A DNA stretch of 64,000 nt. Source: Atriophallophorus winterbourni (Eukaryota; Platyhelminthes; Trematoda; Plagiorchiida; Microphallidae). Below are positions 48,201 through 63,000 of this stretch, piece after piece. The stretch covers positions 1-64,000 of the forward strand of contig JACCGJ010019061.1 of the NCBI GenBank assembly GCA_013407085.1, given 5' to 3'. Within the stretch, counting starts at the first letter, position 1; the number at the start of each line of letters is the position of its first letter. A model generated the notes under the pieces. That model had not been told where the DNA came from, did not search any database, and saw only the letters and a program-made list of their open reading frames with translations. Position numbers and translations under genes: made by a program.

Positions 48201-51200
48201 AATACTTTATATTTCACGCTACCTGCCGCAGTATCAATAAGGTATTTAATCCACACTACTATGTATATGACAAAAATAATGCTATGTCACTACGTGTACA
48301 TACTTTACTTGATTTTTAACTATGTCGAATGACAGTGGATGTTTCCACGTGATTTGATCACCCTACGATATCAATTGTTTGTTTAAGTGTAAGGCTAATA
48401 AAATGTGTCAGTTGTTGTGTTACGCAAAGAAATAATTTTAAGCTTAGATTGAAAACACTTAAACCCCAGTTCCGAGTACAATTCACGATTTTGTAATATT
48501 TTGAATTCTGTAAAATGCAGTGTGGCACTCATTACGTTTTTGTCAGCACATATTATCTGAAGTTACCTTGGGTACCGTTTCGCGCCAACCATTTAGGGTT
48601 GACCATTTATGATTTGAGCATTAGAAACATTGCATTCTAGTCAAGCTCTTTTTCTTACCAATCAGATACAAGTGTTATATAAGAATGAGTTTGATTTCCT
48701 CTGAATGTATATCAATAGAAGATATCATAATAAAGATTAAAAGATATATTTTTCGTTTCGTATTAACGCAGAGCTTCATGATTTTAAATGAAATAAACAT
48801 GATGGTATCTACATCTTTACTGACGAAATGTTTCTTGCGCTTTACCCTAAGGGAAACTGGTTGTAATGAATAATCCCCGGGCAACGAAGGGCACCCGGAT
48901 ATTTAAATGTGAGATCACCGGTCCTGGGTTACGATCACCAATCGCCGGTAATGAACACACAATCCAGGTGGCGAAAAACAATGCATCAGTGCCATTCGTT
49001 AATCGCATTGTGGGACAATCAGAAAATATACGGACTGTGTTTCTGAACGATTCGTTCTCCATTTTTTGCCCTGCAATAACCCAAGCAAATGAGCGACCTT
49101 CATGGAGTGTGTTATCATCCAATAGCACAGAGGATTATACAAATGTGAGTTTCAATGAATGGCAAACTTAAACTCATTTCGGAACATTGCGAAATTTACA
49201 ATATTAGGCCTTACTTTCAAAGAATATAAAGAAACATGAACATGAGTGTTTATTATGAACATAATGATACGTTGTAACACGTATATTCTAGGATAATAGT
49301 TAATATAATTTGTTTTTTGTTATTATGAGTTCCGAATCTTTGAACACCTCATGAGCAAAATTATCACGACGATCATTTGCATGATGCGAACGATTATCGA
49401 ACTTTAAAATATGTGACATTGCCCGGGGTCCAGGCTGTTGCCATCCTCCTGTTAAAATATAACCTTTCACTTATTCAAACATCTATGAGCCCAGATGCTG
49501 ATCATGGAGTTTTAAAAAAGCAAGTCAGATTATGCGCGCCCTGGGATGTTTCACTGTTCGATCGACGCAACTTCCGTAGTGAAATTGCGTAGGTTATCTC
49601 CACAGTCAGCTGCTGCGTCATGGATAATGTCAATATTGTTTCATCCAAGGTGACTCCTAAGAGACCGACAATTTTGGTTTAGGTCATTTTTATGCTAATT
49701 TGCACCTCACATATCCGGTGTAGCAAATGTGAGTTTTATTTTATTTCGAAGGACAGATATTTTTGGTAAATCTACTTATCGTCTGAAGTCTGTAATATCT
49801 TAGTCCGGATGCATCAATCCTTGTGAATCAGGGATTTACTCTGTCAGAGTCTGCTGCGCTATGCATTTTTGTATAAAAACGAAGCCTAATTTAGAAACAA
49901 CTAGCTTCTCGTAGATGAAAAGTCAAATTTTATATACATGTTCGTCATAATGCCTCTATTGAGCGCAGCCAAACGATTCTCTATGGTTCAATAAAATATT
50001 TCTCGACAAAGAACAACGTAATCCTAAATAAATGACAAAGGATGACAATTAAGCGCTTTCCTGCATAAAATAATGTAAACTCAGCATTTTCTGGAACTTC
50101 TGGCAGAAAACTGCCAAGTGAAACGGCCTAAAGCAAATCAACAAGTACTCTGTGCTATTTACATCAATATAATTTAAATATATACGGCGGATCGGTAGCG
50201 TTTGTTTTGTTTAATTCTTTATGTTTGTTTTTCCGCTTAACAAACATAATTCTCAGAATGTTTGGTGACTTGACGCGGAAATTAGATGCAAAGAGGCCAT
50301 ATATTTACCGTAAGAATCATATTACTGAACTAACTTGGATGCCAATTCCGAACGACATTTCAAGGTCGCACTCGGATAATTATTTGGATCGTAAATAGTG
50401 ATTAAGACGATAATAGGATAATCAGATATCGATATTAGAACTATGGTTTCAAGTGATTGTGATTATTATAGCGAACAATTTCCTACTTCACATCAGGACG
50501 TCATTAATTAAAATGCGGTACAGTTGTATAATATTACCATGTTAAACGAACGCCTAACGAATGATGATCCATTGCATATATGAGTTCAAATATTCATCAA
50601 ATTGCTCGGAAGGTTCACCTCATTTACAGCAATAGAATATCGAAATTATATCGTAAACTGCCTCGAAGTGATTCCAGCAGAGAATGCGTGCACTTGCGAT
50701 GTAAACGACGAGAAAATATACTCAAGTAATTCGATCACCACAAGTGTCTGATGACATGTCGATCTGCTTCTGACAGTGTTCATTATCTTCAGAATTTCAC
50801 TATTTCATAATACAACGTGTTTTTTGACAAAGCTCTCAATCAGGTTTTCAGTTCATAATCTTAGTGTCGATTGAGCATGATCAATAAAAGGGTTTGCTAC
50901 TTGCCATTTCGTTGTTGATTGATCTAATATAACTATGTTTAAAACAATCCAACAAATAGACGGTATTGGTTTACAGAATAAAGCCACAATATTGCACGAG
51001 ATGCAAAATGGGAGGGAAATATTTATATCAGATGCAGAACAACAATATGACGGTGTTTATCGCTGTGTATATCCAAGCATTCCGAGTGATGCCGTTGAGT
51101 TCAGGATCCATGTTGAAAGTGAGCAGTTGATTACATGTTTTGACTAATATAATCATATAATCATATAATCATATAATCATATAATCATATAATCATATAA

Positions 51201-54200
51201 TCATATATGTATTATTTAATTCTTGCCATATATATCGCCAATCAGCGAATATTTTTCTCATTGGAAGCCAACGGATTGCAAATTCCATTATTTCTATTAA
51301 CAATGTTTTACTCGAAACCTAGAAAATATTCAGATAAATTTGAAACGAGAAATCATTCATGTTACCGATCAATAGTTGCTGACATGTGAGAATGAGCAAA
51401 AAAAATTATGACAGATTCGAGTGCCGAAAGTATTCAGTGCAATGTGTATGTATAGTCGTATTCATCGATTAATCTGTCGCATTAACAGAATTGTCGATTA
51501 ATTTCAACGTTTCTGTCAAACAAATCCGCGGTTAGACTCTGTTTTTGTCATAAACTCAGCGCTTCTTTTGAGTGATGACGGCCACGTTTTGGCTCGAGAA
51601 ATGCACGCACTTTTTATATTTAAATACGCTCAACGAAAAGCGTTTCGGTCCAATTTGGGGAGAGAATTATTGTTTGCACGAATTCCGAAAATAGACAGCA
51701 CGAATCCAATGCCCATTAGCGGGGTTTTAGTCGTATTTTGGTAGTTCATATAATGATTACGTGCACTTTGCAACATTGAGTAATTATACGAGATAAACGA
51801 GTGCATGTAGAAGTGGGTTCCGGCTTTCAAATGTTGCATGGTAGATTCTGTTTTTATATTCAACATACACATGCGTATTCAAAACAGCAGCCCTGTTTAC
51901 CAAAAACCTCTAGCAAAATTCCATGCAATAGATCGCCAAAATGTTAAACTGTCTGATGTTTCTAACATGCTTAAACAGTGTAACTGGATCTCAAAAGCAT
52001 TATATGGACTCAACAGCGCGGTGTATATATTTGATGGCTTCAAACAAATTCGATCGCTTTCAATAGAGCTGCATGCATTCTCCAATCAAAACAATTACTT
52101 TTACCTCATAATCCGATGTATTTCTCGTACCATCCTAATCTATAGACGAGCAAGTTTAGATGTGTAGATTTTTATTGTGAATGTTTCTATGTTATCAATA
52201 TAGATTCCCGAATGTTTTGCAACTTTAAGATTCATGCACCCAAAAACAACAAATTTCAATTCCAAATCCAACAAAGGTTAACATTATAGTTTAAAAGATT
52301 GAAGATATATCGTGCAGAAATTCATCTAGTATCACAATTAATACGTGTTTGAATTACGAATAGAAACGCTTGACCTTTAACAATTATGAATGGGAACTTA
52401 TTATTGAAGTGTGGCGTATACTCAATTTGCCGGAAGAGATGGCAATATACAACAGATGAAAAACATAATAATTAAGTATAAATTATAATATTCTTAAAGT
52501 AGTTTACTGTATTGAATTATCCGTTAGCAAATTCTAAACAAAAACACACCGTGTTAATTCTTTTGTTATTTCGGATCTGTTCAAGAAGTTGAGAACTTTA
52601 GTGTTATGTTTACGTGTGAGAGTGAAATCGTCCTACTGTCGATCTTCCTGTTGTCTCAGGCACTCAAAGTATTAATGAGTTTGAAAATTTTACAATCATT
52701 CAATGCATGTTTTCTACAATAAAGGTAAACCCCGATTTCAAACGAAACCGCAATCTATGAAATTTTTGATTGGACAAAGTCTTCATCTCTCGTGCGATTA
52801 TTCAAAGAGCGCTGGTAATATTCACACTAATATTCGTTGGTTTAAAGATGGAATTCCAATAACCACATCGTCGGAATCGAAAATCTTGTCGAACGGAGAG
52901 GTTAGCTACATATATAAACTAATTGATTTTAACTTGAAAAATGTTGAAAGTTGTTTGTGAACGATCGAGTAGTTGTTTTTCCGAAAACAAATTAAAAAAA
53001 CAATCGGTTGGAGAAAATTTGAGTGACGTTTTTACCTTATAAATCAGAAGCTTCGTCAGATCAAAGTTATTTGTCAGAACAAACAACGCCATTGAATAGG
53101 ACGTTTTATGTTTGGAGTACCACTCTTGGTCTTACAAAGCATATATGCTTCAAGTAAAGCACTGACCGAAAATGGCTTTAAACGACCTTTTCCTAATTTT
53201 GTTCTTTATAATTTCGAGTACATTATCAAGAATACGACCTGTGATGCCTCATGCACATGCAATTTTTGCCAGGTTGGTCAAATAACGCGTAAAGAAGTTA
53301 CAAATATTCACTTCATTATAAATTTCTGTCAATTAACGAAATAGTGCCTCCGAAAGTTTCTCCTCCATTTTCAATATTTACAAAGTTCACGAGATTTAGC
53401 ATTAGATTCAAAATACATTAAATACTTTTTTCAATTCGCTTCAAAGACCATCGCCTTGGTTGCGCAATATATTCTATTCACTTATTATAAGACTTTTGGT
53501 GCCCAAAATGCAATATATCAAAAGTATCAATTGCTAATTACAAGTTCGCTGATTCAGAGAGTGTTAGTGTTGGCTTAATAGCCAGAAGACAAATTGTGTT
53601 GAATCTCATTTTACTTGCAATTCGAAATAGCTCGGTGGATTTTCAAAAAAGTCTTCAAAATCTCAACACGAAATAATTGGCAAAAGCCTTATACTACAAG
53701 CTATTGTGAAAGCTAATACAAGTGTAGATTAAAATCGAAATCAAATTATTATATGACAACGGTTACAACCATCTTTCAAGTGTTTTCTAAGTAAAGTATT
53801 ATTTTATTCCGATTTAATCATAAAGCATTAATTATAACGTATTTAAGGAAAGCATTTTATTCATTAGTTTAGCGAATTATTGAGGATCTAACAGTCATCA
53901 ATGAACTGGTCTGATATATTCTATGAAAATGAGGGTGCCAAACACATATAAATCTTTTGAAGTAATAAAATAACCAAATAATTATAAATTCCTCATCTTC
54001 TCAAAGATTCTTGAGCTGCGAAATATAGTCGAAAACAAGTCGTTTATGATTCAATGTAAATTGTCCAATCGCCACGGATGGAAGATACATAACGCTATGA
54101 TCGTTCACGATGTAGCCGTCCCTTCAGTTATCCCTGACACCAGATCAACCGTTTTTGCGTTACAAGGTCAGCGAGTCGAACTTCATTGCGGTATTCAAGG

Positions 54201-57200
54201 TGAACCTAAACCAACTTACACTTGGCAGCCAGTCACCGGCGCTTCTCAGACGAATGAAATTTACGTTATACCGGTAAATTGATTATATATCGTGTGTACG
54301 GTTTCCGCAAATCCATTTAAGCTTAGACAAAAGAATTCTCATTTTAAAATGAAATCACGTTAATATTGATTATTTATATAAACTGCTGACAATAACAAGC
54401 CCATCATGCAATTTAAATTCATAATGTAAGCCTTAGCGAGAAAATAAGTGGAGATTCTGCTCGTAATGCAGCAAGTATAAACATTTTAGAGGTTCATCAC
54501 TTGAAACTACTGTACTTTTACTTACTTTAACTTTTGTGCGGATGGTTACAGGTGTGAATTAACCGGCTCAATTAATGTATCGGATCGCACTAGTTCAAGC
54601 ACGTCGATCGAAGGCGATATCGTTGCAGATCGTGAACCAGTCTCGTTCATACCTGCGAACTCGGTAGATTATACGCAGAACCCAGATGTGTCTAAATCCT
54701 CTTTGACAGTTGACAGCCACGTATTCACTTGACCACCTTGCCGCCGACACCAGGTGCGAACGGGCTTAGGGTCGAGGACGAGTGTTGAAAGTGCTGTGTC
54801 TGTCTTTCGGAGGACGAAGCCAAAACGTTGCAGCCTCACCGTTGTATGTGAGCGTAAGTGGAGGTAGTTCGCTGCAACGCTCTCGTAGAGCTGCGTTAGA
54901 CACTCGATCGGTAGTTCGGATGTCCAACATTACCCTGGGGCACCAATGGTCGATCAACTCTGACGTACGTACATCCTATGACCTCCGTAAAGCAGTACAG
55001 GTCGGATCGCTGCTTGATAAACACGCGTCTTAATTCTTAGGCTGATCCCGGGCTTAATCCAAAGGGTGACCTTCAACTTCAAAAAGGCATTACGAGCACG
55101 ATCGGTCCCTAACTTCACTTCATCTTGCGCCCGACCATTGGGCAATATACTTCAGCAGAAGTATTTGTGGACTGTAACGTATTCAATCGGACACACAAGG
55201 ACGCAAAGTAGATGGTTGCTCGGTGTGTTAGTATGGAAAAATGCTTTGCATTTAGCCGCGTTTATCTTAAGACGAAATTTCGCGGCCGTGGCACTAATGA
55301 GGTCTTAACGCTTCGCAGCATTTTCGTTTTGTAGCTTCGAACGTCTATATCGTCAGCGAAATCCATATATCGTTTGAAATTTGCACCGCTTGATAGTCCG
55401 TTAACGCCTTGTTTATTATCCAGTTTACGATATACTTAAACCTAACAGGCGATAGCAGGCGAACTTGCTGACTCCCGTGTGCAAGTTAAATTCACGCGAT
55501 TCTTCACCGTAGACACGAAATCGTGCCCTTGTAGAGCTGTAATAGGCTCTGATCAGGTTGACGAGCTTCAATGGAACCACATCCGATAGCATAATATCCC
55601 ATAAACAACCACGGTCTACATAGTCGACGGCGGCGCGGAAGTGAATAATGCAATCTATCTTTTGCTGCTGATACCGTGCACGGTGCTTGCGAATCCTGCC
55701 TAAAGTAAATATGTGATCTACGCAACACATCACAGGGCGAAATTTTCCTTGTTCAACTCTGGTGCGCAGATTTATTAAGGCAGAGAACCGATTAGTCAAG
55801 AGCGTTCTAAGCACTTTAGCAGCAGTTTCGATTAGACTTATTTCGCGGTAATTAGAGCACACAGATTTTTCTCCACGTTTCGGCAGTGGTAAAATGATAA
55901 ACACCTTCCAGTCTGATGGAAAAACGTCCGTCTCCCAGATCTAACAAAACAGCCGATGTAGCGCATATAATAATACGTCGGCACAGGCTTTAATAATTTC
56001 AACATAAATTCTGTCCTCGCCTGGCGATTTACCATTCTGCATTCGTCTCAAAACACTTGATATCTCGTATTCCGGTGGCGCCTCGCCATTGACCGGGTAT
56101 TCGTAGTTATTTATCAGGGAAGTAAATACTGCATTGATTGATGACGGGCGGTTCAGTAGCTGACTGAACTGCTCAATCCACCTACCTATCTTTTGAAAAA
56201 TGTCGAATATCATCTGTCTTGACGAATCTCGAAAATTCGTACAAAGATGCTCAACGAATCAAGCGAAACAGTCGTTTAAAGTCTCCTATACATGCTGCGG
56301 CTTCCATTTCGGATGCGGTTTCCGCTCAATATAGGTGACAATCTTCGCGGGTTGATCGTGCAGCAGCTCTCATAAGGAGGCGATAAACAGATGCACCATG
56401 TATTCGGGCGTTTTTTGCCCGGGCACAGAGCTCGAAGGTTTTCTGAGAAATTTAATCTCGTCAGCAACGAAAAGCGGTGCCTAGGACTTTTAGTGAATAA
56501 CGGTCTTCAGTCTGGACCACTGTTGTTCGACTGATGCATCACTCTCATCCGACCGCTCAGCGATATCGTCAATTAGCTTCTTACGTTGGGCCGGGTTTCC
56601 TAAGGCTTCCGAATTTAGGCACTTCCTAGGAGTTATCCCTAGTAGGTTTATCAGGCGAATGCGGAGATTTGCGCGAACAAGAGTGTGATCTGTGCCTGCT
56701 GCGTTCACTGCTTCAGCACAATTATAGGACTTACAGTCAAACACCGAAGACATCCAACTTGCGCGAATTAGAACATGATCGATCTGGTTCGCCGTTCTAC
56801 CATCATGCTAGTGCCGTGATACCGAGTGTTTTTTAGTGTGCTGAAATTCAGTGTTACAGACGCATAGGTGGTTGTAGGCCGCTATTCGCGCAGCGCTGCC
56901 GTATGCCAAAGTTTCACAGGATTCGGTTTGTTGCGGAATCTGCTACTCCTGTACGAGGGCTCCAATCACCAGCCACAACCAGTACGTCGTTTCCAGCAAC
57001 TCTCTGAACTACGAATTAAACGTGGTTATAATGGTCGTTTTTTTGTAGTTCGGTCGGCAGATAGGTTTGTGGCATACACCGAAACGACTGTTATATTCTA
57101 AGTGTGACCCCTCAGCCGGACCATCGCGATTCTCGGGGATACAGGCAATCGTGACATGAGGGCCTGTTCGGAATTGCCCGTAAGCGCTATCACTACTCCA

Positions 57201-59972
57201 TGGTAAACAAATCCATCCTCGGGCCCACTATGAAGAAGCCAATAAGTACGATCGACTCCGGCGATCTTGATCGCTTTGGATCCCTGTCCGAGAAGGCGGA
57301 ACTCGTAAAGACTAGCAACATCTACTTTGTAGTTCAATGAAAAGCGCATCGTGATTGCTTGACTACCAACATCAAGCAGTGTCCGCACGTTTCAGCATCG
57401 CATATAAAAGTCCTCACGGATAATTATTGCCCCAGCTAGCTTACTTTTCACCCTAGCCGCTGGAAGATCCAATGGCGCTTCGCGTCTCTGAAACGCCGTA
57501 GCAGAGTGCTGAGAGATACATTGAGACAATATTATGGAGTTTCTTGAGGATGGTGTACATGTTATGTTACCAGCACCACTTGGTGTTTGTTCTACCACAA
57601 CACTCTAGCCTTTGCACAGCCAAGTGCTACCTACAAGGCAGCAAGGAGTTGGCATAAAAACTCGCTGTGCGCCAGTTATCTACCTACAGGGCTTCTCTCC
57701 AGAGTTTTTATCAGGGTTTTCTTCCAAAGCCTTTCCCGTAATCGAGTGACCCATATGGCAGTGAGGGATTGGAATCATGGTTTTCCTTCCACTAGATGGA
57801 TTGCCAGTAGCTGACGAGATCCACCTGCCGTACAAACTTGTTTTCTATCAGTAAGAGCAGTTTCGCCAGTCTTGTAAAAGCCGAAGTTGTTTTGGATTTG
57901 AATGTGACTGCAATCTCAAATTTTCCCATCAAAGTTTGACGTCCCTCTTATTTGCATTGAAATTTTGTGTTATAACTATTTTGATTAACAGAAAATTCGT
58001 TTTAACGAATGAAGTTTTCTTGTTCTTCGTCTTCTTCACTCATGCATGCAAGAAATAAGACTTGGATGTCAGAGGTTTTTTGAAACGCACGATACGTAGG
58101 AGCATTTCACAGATAGAAGGTGGCTCATTTCTGCTACTACCTCCGGCTGTGACAACCTTCAAATTTACTGTGAGCAAATCGCAATTATATTCCCTGTGTA
58201 ATAGGCCATCAAAATTGTGGACCATGGATGCACATTAGTAGCACATGTCTACCATCTTCTTGAACAATTGATATAGCCCAATGACTTTACACGAACACGA
58301 AAACATTCAGAGGATTCAAGCATTCCGCATTCACTATTGGATATACTTCTTAATTTTTTCTTGATAAGAATTTGTTTAACTTGAAAATTTTCGCTCAATA
58401 AATTCACACGCCTTGAAACTGTTAAGGTTTTCGCTCCCAAACTCGATGCGTTTATGGCGAACTAAACGGTATGCAAGTCTCCCTATTGATTACCGAGATA
58501 TTTTATATTGATTTTTATATATTTCATATACCTTGTCATCCTATGGTTATTGTTAAGTCTAATGCTTTATATGCCATAAAATTGCCTGAGTTCTGATATT
58601 CTGAGATGATGTCTTCATGCTACGCAGCCCCAGAATGACTGAACATTCCGTTTCTGAAGTAGCAATCTTTCCTGTTAAACTCACAGCGTTTTGCAGTATT
58701 CGTTGAATTGGCGTAAGTTGAAGTCTTGCAGCGTGATAAACGTTTAGCAAACGAGCGTTTAATTTGATTATTTCGGGGTTCGCGCATGTCCTTCAGATAT
58801 ATATTTGCCAAAATGTCATATACATTATGAATAACGTTGTACAAATTCAAAGATACATATTAAATATTAATTAGTAAACAACGTCATAATATTTTGAATA
58901 GGCCGCAACGAAATCTTTGGAAAACGTCTACACATGCTTAGCCAAAAACGATCAAGGGAGTTTCAATCGAGGGATTACTTTTCTGCTTGCCCATTCTCCG
59001 GGCCCACAAATGTCGTACTGCCCGCAATATGGACGGTGTTCAGCCATGCTGTCATATGCCGTCGCAAATGTAAACAAGACCGTGATATTTCATCCTGGAA
59101 GTTATGAAATACATTGCGCGAAACACTGGGGTATCTCCGCAACAATTACAAGGTTGGTAAAATAAAATCTATTGTTGCGAATAATTAGGAAATAAAAAAA
59201 GTTCATTTTGGAATAATAACTGCTTATTTGTACGTATATCCAGGACATACAATTCACGGAGACTTCTAAGCTGTATGCACTTATCGTGTAGGGATAGCAA
59301 GATAAGCAGCCACACGCACTTGAAAATGGTGGAAAAATGAACAACAAGTTGTGCTTATATGTCCAAGTTCCATTTTAATAAGTGCATTATCTTGTTATAA
59401 TTCCTCCAGAATCTGTATTGGCTGATTATATGAATTTAAAAGAATCGTGTGTATTTATGAGCATACAATAATAGATGAAATAATTGATGATCCAAGCCTT
59501 GTAAAAACGCCGCACAAAAATTTGCATAAAATTTTTAAACAGCGAATTTTAACTATATACTTTCGCATTAATGTCAACAAGGAAAATTTAATGGGTACGA
59601 TGATGTTAAGAACAAGGCCGTAATGACCAGAAAAATTACATTATCATCATAAAATGCAGCATTTCATCATTATCAGTTTAGTTCAGTTGATTTGGCATAG
59701 CATTTGAATAGCTGATAAACCAAACAAGCGTTCAGGATTTCTGTCGGTGGAAAGCTCTAAAGGTGCGCCCAATGCTACCAACGTTGGTTCATTGTTTGTG
59801 TTATACACGTCGTATGTGATGCTAAGTCAGGTGTTTTCAAAGGCCGTTTTTCGGTCACAGGTCTTTGCAGCTGTGACTGGGAAAAATAGAAAATGTTTCT
59901 CTTCACCAAGCCGATGAGAGTTTAGATATAAAAAATTTGAGCGTACATTTGAAAGGATGCATTATATAATTG

Positions 59973-60032
<60 letters not shown>

Positions 60033-63000
60033 TGTAAAGAATTCAAGGAAAGCTCAAGCGACGAGCTACCGATAAAACTTTTGAACGCAACTTATCATAT
60101 GCAAGCCATTAGTTCATCAGGCAGCTTGCAAAAGCATAAGAAGCGTGGCCTAATATTCAGACGGTTGTGATTTGTCTCGAGCGTCAATGTATTTGAAATG
60201 TTGATTGTTCGCAAAAAAAACAAGTTCTGACAACCACCATTGCCTAAGCTTTCCATCTCACATTTCAAATCAATCAAAACAAAAACGAAAAATCAGGTTA
60301 ATGGATGATGCATAAATAATAATATTGATAAAAAATAAACGGTTGTGCCATAGCGAAACATCAAAAATACCGATAGGATGTAAGCATACATTTAACGTTT
60401 ATCATATGCTTTAAATTCTTATACGAAACATGAATTTCAAATAATAGATTTAATTAACAAGTAATTTTAATGTTTTTATCCTCGAAGGTTTATTCCATTG
60501 TACGTCGATGGAGAATCTCATGCAATGAATTTCACCAAAGTTGAATCAAAGCAAGTCGACATTTACGAATGTAAGAACAGCAACAACGTGAATATTGGTC
60601 CAGCGTTGGAAATAATTAAGATGAAAAGTTCGTCATTTTTGAAATACTATTTACTTTTAGAAAATTAGGAATAAAGTCATACACATATCATTGCCCATTT
60701 AGTTCTACAAATTGTACACTATATCCCGATATCAAAGGCATATTTGGTGGGCATTTGTACTGTTTTAGAACTCAAATTTCCGATAACATCATAAATTTCT
60801 CTCGAATAAAAATCCCCAATAGTTCAAACAAAAAGAAATCGACAATCAACTGAATAGAGTATATTTTCAATTCACCAGCGAATCTAAAACACGACACGTT
60901 TGCCGTACGACGAGAGAATTGTTAAACGGAATATCCGTACATCTGTACATTAGTTGAGTAAGCAAAGACTCATCTAAGACGGTTTGATTCTATCTCGTCG
61001 AATTGACAACAGGGATACGAGTAATAATTTAGGCAGTTCTCAGTTTTATACAAGGTTTCTCACAATAAGCCCCCAACTGTTGTCTGAAATGTCTCGTGAA
61101 CAGATTAGGCGATTGTAATTAAAATCTTTAGATCAAATGTATGCATTTGAATTCGACGAGGTCGTGACCTTTCCTTTACCTGTTTAGCTTCCATATCTGC
61201 AAAACCATTTGATGCAAATACGCTCGAAATTAATTATTGATCAACGTTTGACGGTTATGAGATATAATTCATTTTTCTTAAGCTCGTAGCGTGAATAATT
61301 TTGATAAATACTGAGAAGGGATGCCTATCCATTTACAAACATTTCACTGTGAATCACCAAGGATTGACTCAATGTTTTTCGAAAAAATCAAGTCAAATTT
61401 CAATCTGATTTACTCCGTGTAGATTTCAACTAAATTCTCCGGGAGAGTCAATAAATATAACAGAATAATTAATCTAAATTTTAAGAGAACGTAGCGATAC
61501 TCAAAGCCTTGAATATAAGTTTAGAAAGTGTACATGCGAGTATATGTTTCAAACAGAAATTCCCTCCTCAAATATTTGCAATTTAGTTTTAAATTGAACG
61601 ACCCTTAACATTTGTTTCACGCTGATAAATCGTTTCTTATATACGTTTCATTAATTCAACGTGACCTTGAAAATTGTTCTGCATAATCGTTGTTTTCTAC
61701 GTGTGAGGAGCTCATAGCATACCAAACTTATTTCCTAACTAAATTGTTTGCTAGTTTCATATAAAAAAGAGAAACATGAACTCCAACAATCAGTAATCAC
61801 CAATTTTCTAGTCATTAAAAGTAATTCTGCATATCATATCTGATTAATTTGTATTAGATTTTGAGCACAATAATAGCTTAAGTTTTAAATTGAACACATG
61901 AACATTTATTTCTTTTCATCGTTGCTCGTTTGGCCGCAATTCGCATAATCACACTGAACGTCAGAAGAGACAATTGTGGAGTTCAGCACAAGTTTGAATA
62001 GTCTGGGACACGTAGCCGTTTGCCTCGGACCTGAAAACGTTTACGAATTGATAAAGGCCTCTAATGGTATATGTTCCGGCTTGTACAGCATCGTGTATTA
62101 TCGTCGTGACAGTGAAGTAAGAAATAATAAAGAAATTCCTTGCAACACGCAATGTATCAACCTGGAAAATTTGAAACACGGTGCGTAATTATGTGAAATT
62201 GCGTATACTCTGATTTCATTTTATAATTGAAATAATAAAAGCACGCGTGTATAACACAATTTACCTATTATTGAGTAAGCATTTGAGTGGATAAACTCAA
62301 GTATAAAGAGACGTGATTAATTTATAAACGTAATTGCATAGCAGAGGTTATTGATTGATATGGGTATATCTCAGACTCATGTTACTCCTGAATATCTCTT
62401 TACTTTGGGCTTAGGGGATGAAGTTAAACATTTGCTACGTGCGCAAATAATACTTGATGTCAGAGAAATTTTCACTGAATGGGACAACTCAACATTCTGC
62501 GATCCAAACTCAGCTTTAGCTGTGAATATGTTGCACACCGACTACAAGGCGAAACTAGGAATCGTGAATGTATTCTGACATAGCATTGGAAAATATATAT
62601 TGATCACCTGCTCGAAGAGTCAACAGAATTCCCGAAATCTGGCAGCCATGCCGTCAGCATAGTGTATTAGGCAGAGATCACTGCAATGGCTAAGAAGCTT
62701 TAACAAACACATCACAACTCAAGCTTATACAATTAATAATTTATTCACATTGTTCTCACTCGTTATATAATGCCCATATAAGCTGGTGCCAATTGAACCT
62801 GCACTGAAATCCAGCCGCGATATCTCAGCCAATTTTCTACGTTATTAGACGCCACGATGATTTCAATAAGCTGCTAAGCGACAGGATTCATCAGAAATGG
62901 GGATCTATTCATTACATTATAAGAATTTTGGATTAAACATCTCATCAATGAGGACCATGGTAAGGATACTCAAATCATGTAACTACATTGTTATATATAG

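Noticed and set aside
50210..50397. Possible extra Ig exon (frame with ITELTWMPIPNDIS after ttctcag)
   Set aside because: Its phase (one leading base) does not fit exon 5 (ends phase 0) or exon 6 (starts phase 0), while exons 5 and 6 join perfectly without it.
53108..53344. Open frame in intron 7 of the Ig/FN3 gene
   Set aside because: No Ig or FN3 pattern, and exons 7 and 8 join in phase without it.
57590..57820. Plus-strand frame that might be a LINE C-terminus or exon
   Set aside because: Similarity is only a few residues, no splice sites fit the Ig/FN3 gene, and it borders the RTE 5' end.
62351..62578. 75-residue frame after exon 11
   Set aside because: It does not continue the FN3 fold, whereas exon 12 completes it exactly in phase.
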